DNA of 46,386 bases from Acetobacter senegalensis (GTDB taxonomy: Bacteria > Pseudomonadota > Alphaproteobacteria > Acetobacterales > Acetobacteraceae), in contig NZ_LHZU01000118.1 in NCBI RefSeq assembly GCF_001580995.1, positions 1 to 46,386 on the forward strand, in the 5' to 3' direction. Both the position numbers and the translations under genes were made by a program. Below, piece after piece: positions 40,763 through 46,386 of the stretch; within the stretch, counting starts at the first letter, position 1, and each line of letters starts with the position of its first letter. The notes below the pieces were generated by a model that saw only the letters and a program-made list of their open reading frames with translations, had not been told where the DNA came from and made no database searches.

Positions 40763-42654
40763 GCAATGATCTTGACCAACGCGCTCATGCTCAAGCTTTG
40801 CGCGCCCTTCGACGCGCCGAGAGCGGCGCCCGCGCCCGCCAGGCTCTGCTCATCATCCTGTTCGTGGCCCTCGTAACTGGCCTGCTGGCCGGTCTTGCCA
40901 CGACACAACGGGAGACACTGCGCCTGGCAGCCCCCTTTCTCTACGCAGAGGCGCAACGCCCCGTCATGACGATGACGGGCAGAGACGTTCCGATGCGCGT
41001 GAGTATTGAGGGCAAAACCTACGACACCGGCGCGCAAGAGGTTTTGAGTGAGCCTTGGCTCCTGGGGCGTATGGTTGGCCTAATGGAGCGCGTTGCACTC
41101 GGCCTGATCTTGGGTGCAGGTGCCGCGATTGTGGGTCTTTGGCTGACCAAGGACAAACGACAGCGCAAAGCCGCTGCTGAGCTGGCAGACCGCTATATCA
41201 GCGGAACGCAACTGGTCTCAGCCCAGACGCTCGCCCAGGCCACGGCCAACCCCGACGACCCTGCACCACTCTTCATCGGATCAGTGCCGATCCCGCGCGG
41301 TTTTGAAACCCGCCATTTTGAGCTGGATGGCTCGACGGGGTCCGGCAAAACCACAGCCATGCGCCAGATGCTTGATGGCATTGAAGCCCGTGGCGAGCCT
41401 GCGATTGTCTATGACATCTCCGGCAGTTTCGTCGCTCAGTATTATAACCCCGTGCGGGGCGACATCATTCTCAGCCCCTTTGACGCACGTGGGGTCTATT
41501 GGAATCTCTTCGACGAGATTCAGCATCCGGCGGATGCAGCGCGGCTGGCACGTTACCTGATCAACGAAACCGGAGACCGGGATCGGGATGTCTGGTTGGA
41601 GACGGCGCGCATCCTGGTCGCCAATATCTTGCGCCAGCTTTGGGAGGAACAACGGGGAACACCGACCGCACTGATTGAAGCGCTCCAATATATGACGAGC
41701 GAGGAACTGGGCCGATGGCTGGCCCATACCTCCTCAGCGCGCACTTTTGCCCAGGATGCAGAACGCGCCACAGCCAGCGTGCTCTTCATGCTCGCCAAGG
41801 CGGTCAATCTGCTGATGTTCCTGCGGGCTGAGCCGGAACCGGGTACGACAAGCTTCTCCTTTGCATCGTTCTTCGGTGGCCTGGACAAGCACAAAGGCAG
41901 AACACGCGCCCCTTGGGTCTTTGTGCCGCGCAAGGAGGACTATTTTGAAGCGGTCAAACCGCTCATGGCGCTTTGGCTCGAATGTGCGGCCTCGGCGACT
42001 TTGGCGCTGCAGCCCTCAAACACGCGGCGCTTGTGGTTTGTACTCGACGAGTTCCCTGATCTTCCACGCGTTGACAATATGACGCGCCTCTTGCCCCAAG
42101 GGCGACAGTTCGGGGCTGCGATCATCCTGACTTTTCAGACCATCGGTCAGATGCGCAGCCGTTATGGCGAGCAAGATGCCCAAGCCATTTTGGGCAACTG
42201 CAACACGAAGCTGTTTCTTCAGCTTTCAGATACAGAAAGCCGAGAGCGCGCCTCTGCCACGATCGGCAAGGTCGAGGTTGAGATCCAGACCGTCTCGGGC
42301 GTGATGGACGCCAAGACCCGCAAGCCCCAGATCACCGTGAGTTCTCGGCGTGAGGTCCGGCCTGCTGTGATGGAGAGCCAGCTCCGCCTCTCTCCAGGGC
42401 GCGGCTATCTGCTCCTTCCTGATGGTCTGCCCGTGGCGCAGATCACGCTCAGCACAGACCACATTGCGGCCCGTGGCGCTCCAAAAGCCGCAGCTTTTGA
42501 GGCAATCGACCCAGCCAAAACATTCTGGGGCAAAAAAGACAGACAGAATGCTGTGCGTGATGACGCCGCCCGTGAGAAAACGCCATCCAAGACGACGCAA
42601 AAACCGACATCAGCCATTCCACCCAAGCCCACGCGTGATCGGGGGCCTGTCTGA
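40759..42654 (+). CDS. Type IV coupling protein (TrwB/TraD-like)
   Basis: Membrane ATPase that links the relaxosome to a type IV secretion channel and pumps DNA. The 631-residue product has two TM helices (about residues 29-48 and 111-129) around a 60-residue extracytoplasmic loop. The cytoplasmic motor has Walker A GSTGSGKTT at 191-199 and Walker B LWFVLDEFPDLP with Asp430-Glu431, followed by LTFQTIGQMRSRYGEQDA and GNCNTKLFLQLSD, typical of VirD4/TrwB/TraD proteins. The C-terminus is a basic, Pro-rich tail. The gene overlaps both neighbours and its stop shares bases with the relaxase start. Confidence 0.92.
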   Translation: MSNDLDQRAHAQALRALRRAESGARARQALLIILFVALVTGLLAGLATTQRETLRLAAPFLYAEAQRPVMTMTGRDVPMRVSIEGKTYDTGAQEVLSEPWLLGRMVGLMERVALGLILGAGAAIVGLWLTKDKRQRKAAAELADRYISGTQLVSAQTLAQATANPDDPAPLFIGSVPIPRGFETRHFELDGSTGSGKTTAMRQMLDGIEARGEPAIVYDISGSFVAQYYNPVRGDIILSPFDARGVYWNLFDEIQHPADAARLARYLINETGDRDRDVWLETARILVANILRQLWEEQRGTPTALIEALQYMTSEELGRWLAHTSSARTFAQDAERATASVLFMLAKAVNLLMFLRAEPEPGTTSFSFASFFGGLDKHKGRTRAPWVFVPRKEDYFEAVKPLMALWLECAASATLALQPSNTRRLWFVLDEFPDLPRVDNMTRLLPQGRQFGAAIILTFQTIGQMRSRYGEQDAQAILGNCNTKLFLQLSDTESRERASATIGKVEVEIQTVSGVMDAKTRKPQITVSSRREVRPAVMESQLRLSPGRGYLLLPDGLPVAQITLSTDHIAARGAPKAAAFEAIDPAKTFWGKKDRQNAVRDDAAREKTPSKTTQKPTSAIPPKPTRDRGPV

Positions 42655-45437
42655 TGGTGGCGACCGTCTCCGGACTGACCAATGCGGCACAAGCCAGCGC
42701 CTATTACGAGGCCGATGACTATTATTCTGAGGATGGCACTGCGCCGTCTATCTGGCTGGGAAAAGGTGCGGCTGAGCTGGGCCTCTCTGGAGAAGTCGAT
42801 CAGGAGGCGTTTACACGCCTCCTTCATGGACAGATCACAAAAGATCAGCGTCTGGGCACACATCGCGATGGAGAATGGAGCCATCGCCCAGGGTGGGATC
42901 TCACGTTGAGTGCGCCAAAGTCCGTATCGGTCATGGCGGAAGTTGCGGGCGATCGTCGTCTCATCGAAGCCCATGAGGCAGCGGTCCAGCGCACCCTTGC
43001 CCTTGCCGAGCAGCATTTGGCGGCAACCCGCATCCGGGAGGATGGAGAGGTTCGCCGTGAGATGACGCAGAATCTTGTGATTGCAAGCTTCCGGCACGGG
43101 ACCAGCCGCGCGCTCGATCCGCAGCTCCACAGTCACAACGTCATTTTGAACATGACGCAGGGCCAAGACGGTCAATGGCGGAGCTTGGAACCACGGGCCC
43201 TTTATCAACTCCAAAAGCAGCTTGGCGCGCTTTATCGCCAGGAATTGGCGCATGAGGTGACAGAGCTGGGCTACGGGATCACCAAAGGCAAAGATTCAAG
43301 CTTTGAGATTGCCGGTCTCTCTTCTGAGAGCTTGGAGGCATTTAGCCAAAGAGCGCAGGCGATCGAGGCGCAACTGGCGGAACGTGGAAAGTCCCGTGCT
43401 CAGGCCAGTGCAGCCGAAAAACAGACGATCGCGCTGGATACCCGCCAAGCCAAAGAAGCCGTGCCCCAGGCTGAACTCGTGCAGGCTTGGAGAGAGGCCG
43501 CCGATTCAGCGGGACTGACGGAGGAAAAGCGCCGCCAGCTTGTGGCAGAGGCTCAGGGGCGCCTGGCGGCGCAATCGGCTCAAAAGAGTTCCAACGCGTT
43601 TGGCCGGGAGCTGTTGGCGGATCAGGCTGTTGCTCAAGGGGCGGCGATGCTGGGCGAGCGCAATTCTGTCTTTGCCACGACTGCGCTGCATGAGGCGGCA
43701 GGACGCTTTGCGATTGGTGCGGTCAGTCAGGCCGAGATTGCCGAGGCGATCACACGGGCTGAGACGGCTGGCGGCCTGGAAAGGCGGACCTATCTCGATT
43801 ATCGGGGGGCAAGCTTTGAGGGGATGACGACGGCGGCCAATATCGCCCATGAGATGACGCTCTTGCGACTTGAAGAGGACGGACGGCACCAAGCGGCGCC
43901 CATCCTCTCACCCCTTGAGGCTGGCAAAGCCGTGGCTGAAGTCGAGCAGCGCTCAGCCCTCAAAGGGCATACCTGGAATGAAGAGCAGCGGGCCGCGACC
44001 ACTCAGATCCTCACGAGCAACAATCAGATCGTTGGACTCCAAGGCTACGCAGGCACTGCCAAGACATCGACGGTCTTGGCAACGGTTGCAAAGAGTGCGG
44101 AAGCGCAAGGCTATCGCGTCACAGCCCTGGCCCCGACCGCCTCAGCCGCGCAGGTGCTGGGAGATGCGCTCGACAGTCGAGCCGATACCTTGGCGCGACA
44201 TCTTCTGGCGCCAGGACGCCCCAGCTCCCAGCCTCAGCTCTGGATTGTCGATGAGGCGTCTCTTGTTTCAGCCAAAGACATGGCGAAGCTCTTGAGCACA
44301 GCGCAGAGCCATCGGGCGCGGGTGCTCTTGGTGGGAGATATCAAACAGCTTGGCTCCATTGAGGCCGGAGCGGCCTTTGAGCAGCTTCAAGAGGCGGGCA
44401 TGGAGACGGCCAGGCTGACGAGCATCCTGCGTCAAACCAATGAGCATACGAAGGCGGCGGTCGAAGCCAGTTTAGAGGGGAATGCCAAGAAGGCCTTGGA
44501 GGCCCTGGATCGCGGCGGCGGACGTGTCGTGGCAATTGCTGATCGTGAGGGCCGTTTTGCGCAGATTGCCGAGGATTATGCCGCTCTCAGCCCCGAGGAA
44601 CGGCAGAAAACGCTGGTCATTGAGCCATCACGTGAAGGACGGGATGCTTTGACCCAGGACATTCGAAACAAGCTCATTGAACGTGGTCAGCTTGGAGCTG
44701 AAGTTCTTAAGGCGACGAAATTTGTGTCCAAAGACCTCACCAAAGCAGAGGCCAAACGAGCGGAGAGTTATGAGCTCGGCGATATTGTGCGCTTTGCGAA
44801 GGATTACGCCGATAAAGGCGTCTCGCGGCATGGCGCCTATCGGGTCATCCAGGCGGATGAGGCCAAGAATGTGCTCACGCTTCAAGATGAGCGTGGGCGA
44901 GAGCTTGCCTGGCACCCTCGACAATGGGGAGCGGCACAAGCTCAAGTCTATCGCGAGGAAGCGCTAGAGCTTCGCGTGGGGGATCGCGTTCAGTTTACGC
45001 GGAACGACAAAGCGGCAAAGCGCGTGAATGGGCAGCTTGGGGAGGTGATTACAATCGACCCAGACCGAGGCCTTGCCCGCGTCAAACTCCAAGGCAACCG
45101 GATTGAGACATTGAACTTGGAGAGCGCGCGAGACAGGCATTTCTCGCATGCCTATGTGTCTACTGCTTTTGCAGCTCAGGGGCGGACAGCGGAGCGGGTG
45201 TTTGCCAATGCGGAGAGCTCGGCCACGCATCTTTTGGAGCAAAAGAGCTTTTATGTGGCCCTCTCACGCGCGAAGGTCGAAAGCGTGCTTTACACGGATG
45301 ACCGCTCGAAAATGCAGGTCGGACTCCAGGAGCGTGCAGGAATAGCGACGCGCGCGCTTAAGGAACGCGGAGCTGACATGCAGGACGGGAAACAGAAAGC
45401 GCAAGAAAAGGCTCAAGCCGCCAGTCTTGCCCTATGA
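42654..45437 (+). CDS. MobF-family relaxase-helicase (TrwC/TraI-like)
   Basis: Nicks one strand at oriT, stays covalently attached and unwinds DNA for conjugation. The 927-residue product is close to TrwC of R388 (966) in length and layout. The relaxase domain has catalytic tyrosine pairs YY at residues 17-18 and 23-24, WLGKGAAELGLSGEVD, LTLSAPKSVSVMAEVAGD, and the metal triad His148, His159 and His161 in FRHGTSRALDPQLHSHNV. The helicase half has Walker A GYAGTAKTST at 464-473, Walker B WIVDEAS at 530-536, the RecD-like motif LLVGDIKQLGSIEAGAAF, and the C-terminal STAFAAQGRTAERV with YVALSRAK. All key residues are present, so it should be active. Confidence 0.95.
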   Translation: MVATVSGLTNAAQASAYYEADDYYSEDGTAPSIWLGKGAAELGLSGEVDQEAFTRLLHGQITKDQRLGTHRDGEWSHRPGWDLTLSAPKSVSVMAEVAGDRRLIEAHEAAVQRTLALAEQHLAATRIREDGEVRREMTQNLVIASFRHGTSRALDPQLHSHNVILNMTQGQDGQWRSLEPRALYQLQKQLGALYRQELAHEVTELGYGITKGKDSSFEIAGLSSESLEAFSQRAQAIEAQLAERGKSRAQASAAEKQTIALDTRQAKEAVPQAELVQAWREAADSAGLTEEKRRQLVAEAQGRLAAQSAQKSSNAFGRELLADQAVAQGAAMLGERNSVFATTALHEAAGRFAIGAVSQAEIAEAITRAETAGGLERRTYLDYRGASFEGMTTAANIAHEMTLLRLEEDGRHQAAPILSPLEAGKAVAEVEQRSALKGHTWNEEQRAATTQILTSNNQIVGLQGYAGTAKTSTVLATVAKSAEAQGYRVTALAPTASAAQVLGDALDSRADTLARHLLAPGRPSSQPQLWIVDEASLVSAKDMAKLLSTAQSHRARVLLVGDIKQLGSIEAGAAFEQLQEAGMETARLTSILRQTNEHTKAAVEASLEGNAKKALEALDRGGGRVVAIADREGRFAQIAEDYAALSPEERQKTLVIEPSREGRDALTQDIRNKLIERGQLGAEVLKATKFVSKDLTKAEAKRAESYELGDIVRFAKDYADKGVSRHGAYRVIQADEAKNVLTLQDERGRELAWHPRQWGAAQAQVYREEALELRVGDRVQFTRNDKAAKRVNGQLGEVITIDPDRGLARVKLQGNRIETLNLESARDRHFSHAYVSTAFAAQGRTAERVFANAESSATHLLEQKSFYVALSRAKVESVLYTDDRSKMQVGLQERAGIATRALKERGADMQDGKQKAQEKAQAASLAL

Positions 45438-45482
45438 GGAACAGTATTGTGCCTCTTGCAATCTTATGTAACCAATTAGGAT

Positions 45483-46301
45483 ATGCTTTGGCCGTTTGAA
45501 CTTCATCGATCCTATCATCGTCGCAATGATATTCATGCGCGTTTTGGTGGTCAGCAACAGGGCGGCATTTCAACGCCGGCTGACGCGCCTGGGATCTTCA
45601 TTTTTACCGGGCACGGCGCGGGCCATGTTGGCTACCAAGATGCTTTCGAAGCAGATGGGAGTTTCCGCTATACGGGGCAAGGCCAGCTTGGCGATATGCG
45701 GATGATCTCGGGAAACCGAGCCATCCGCGATCATGTGCAGAACGGCAAAGATCTTCTGTTGTTTCAGCAGACCAAGAAAGGTGGCCCGGTCCGGTTTGAA
45801 GGACTCTATGTCTGCGGAGGTTGGGAGATTGAGCAGCAGCCCGATATGGACGGTCAGCCACGGCAGGCGATTGTCTTTACATTGGTGCCTCAGAACGGGC
45901 TTTCCAGCGAGGCTGAAGATCTTGCGGAGGGCGCTCCGATTGATCTTTCGTTAGCAGAACTGAGAGAGCGAGCGCTCCAAGCAGCTGTTGGATCCAATGA
46001 GACCAGCCCGCGTATCGCGTTGGCGAACGTAAGAGCTCGCAGCAAAGCAGTACGGGATTACGTTCTGGCGCGTGCTGCTGGGGCATGTGAAGCTTGCAGA
46101 AGTCCAGCTCCGTTTTTGACGTCCTCGGGGCAGCCCTATCTCGAAGCACATCATATCCACAAACTGAGTGATGGCGGTCCGGATCACCCAGCATCGGTCG
46201 CTGCAGTTTGCCCAAACTGCCACCGTCGGGCGCATTTCGGAGAGGATCAGATAACCTTGAACAACGAATTGCTCGAGCGAGTAAAGCAGCTTGAAAAGTG
46301 A
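45483..46301 (+). CDS. McrA-like HNH endonuclease with N-terminal SRA-type domain
   Basis: Predicted modification-dependent (type IV) restriction enzyme. The N-terminal 120 residues carry RRNDIHARFGGQQQGGISTP, IFIFTGHGAGHVGYQDAF and YTGQGQLGDMRMISGNRAI, which match my memory of the SRA-like 5-methylcytosine and phosphorothioate reader of ScoMcrA-type proteins. The C-terminus is an HNH nuclease with CEAC (Cys202, Cys205), the EAHHIHKLSDGG active site (His223-224) and CPNCHRRAHFG (Cys243, Cys246). The 272-residue length fits a single-chain enzyme. It starts 45 bases after the relaxase with only a weak AGG near the ATG. It probably protects the host or element from modified foreign DNA. No methylase accompanies it, as expected for type IV. 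Confidence 0.85.
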   Translation: MLWPFELHRSYHRRNDIHARFGGQQQGGISTPADAPGIFIFTGHGAGHVGYQDAFEADGSFRYTGQGQLGDMRMISGNRAIRDHVQNGKDLLLFQQTKKGGPVRFEGLYVCGGWEIEQQPDMDGQPRQAIVFTLVPQNGLSSEAEDLAEGAPIDLSLAELRERALQAAVGSNETSPRIALANVRARSKAVRDYVLARAAGACEACRSPAPFLTSSGQPYLEAHHIHKLSDGGPDHPASVAAVCPNCHRRAHFGEDQITLNNELLERVKQLEK

Positions 46302-46386
46302 CGGGATGTTGTCGGCAATGGGGGGGGAGAACGAACCCGCTGCGCGGGATTGGTGCGGTGTGCAGGTCTGTCACCACGGCGTGAGC
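46302..46386. other. Unassigned right edge of the mobile element
   Basis: The last 85 bases after the nuclease hold no complete gene. They contain a run of eight G (46320-46327) and a short perfect hairpin CCCGC-TGC-GCGGG (46336-46348), without a T run. The element continues past the window: no second attachment site or return to chromosomal genes is visible. Confidence 0.4.

Noticed and set aside
41281..43253. Minus-strand frames of 148 and 282 codons
   Set aside because: Antisense to the coupling protein and relaxase genes, which have complete catalytic motifs.

Overview
The window reads as chromosome of an acetic acid bacterium (Acetobacteraceae, most likely Acetobacter or a close relative). 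The support is a GC-rich alphaproteobacterial gene complement, a pyruvate phosphate dikinase gene, a GTTC-N7-GTTC LexA box, a long-linker FtsZ, and gapR. Genus assignment is inference from protein character, since no search was possible.

Region 1 (1-28085, all minus strand) holds the division and cell-wall (dcw) cluster with its usual alphaproteobacterial tail. In transcription order it is mraZ, rsmH, ftsL, ftsI, murE, murF, mraY, murD, ftsW, murG, murC, murB, ddl, ftsQ, ftsA, ftsZ, then lpxC, bamD, recN, ligA and a truncated ppdK running off the left edge. Most junctions from mraZ to ftsA overlap by 1-4 bases (ATGA or TGATG). This argues for one translationally coupled unit that makes peptidoglycan precursors and the divisome. 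An intrinsic terminator follows ftsZ and another follows bamD. A 163-bp MITE-like element lies between ftsZ and lpxC. recN has a LexA box. A 10-bp-periodic TGGGA array upstream of mraZ fits a MraZ operator.

Region 2 (28086-36617) holds housekeeping genes. These are the RNase P RNA (minus), a family IV esterase (plus), zwf with a coupled small membrane protein (minus), gapR and a proline-rich membrane protein (plus), then proB, obgE, rpmA and rplU (minus). Several hairpin terminators separate these units.

Region 3 (36618-46386) begins at a tRNA-Ser(CGA) gene and is an integrated mobile element continuing past the right edge. It carries a tyrosine integrase next to the tRNA, an uncharacterised two-TM protein overlapping the integrase, an AlpA-type regulator, a chain of overlapping genes (two unknown ORFs, a probable TrwA-like accessory protein, a TrwB/TraD-like coupling ATPase, a TrwC-like MobF relaxase-helicase), and a McrA-like HNH endonuclease with a probable SRA-type modified-base reader. 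No type IV secretion genes lie inside the window, so ICE versus mobilizable element is undecided. The most novel material is here: the integrase-linked membrane protein, the two orphan ORFs before the transfer genes, and the conjugation-linked modification-dependent nuclease.
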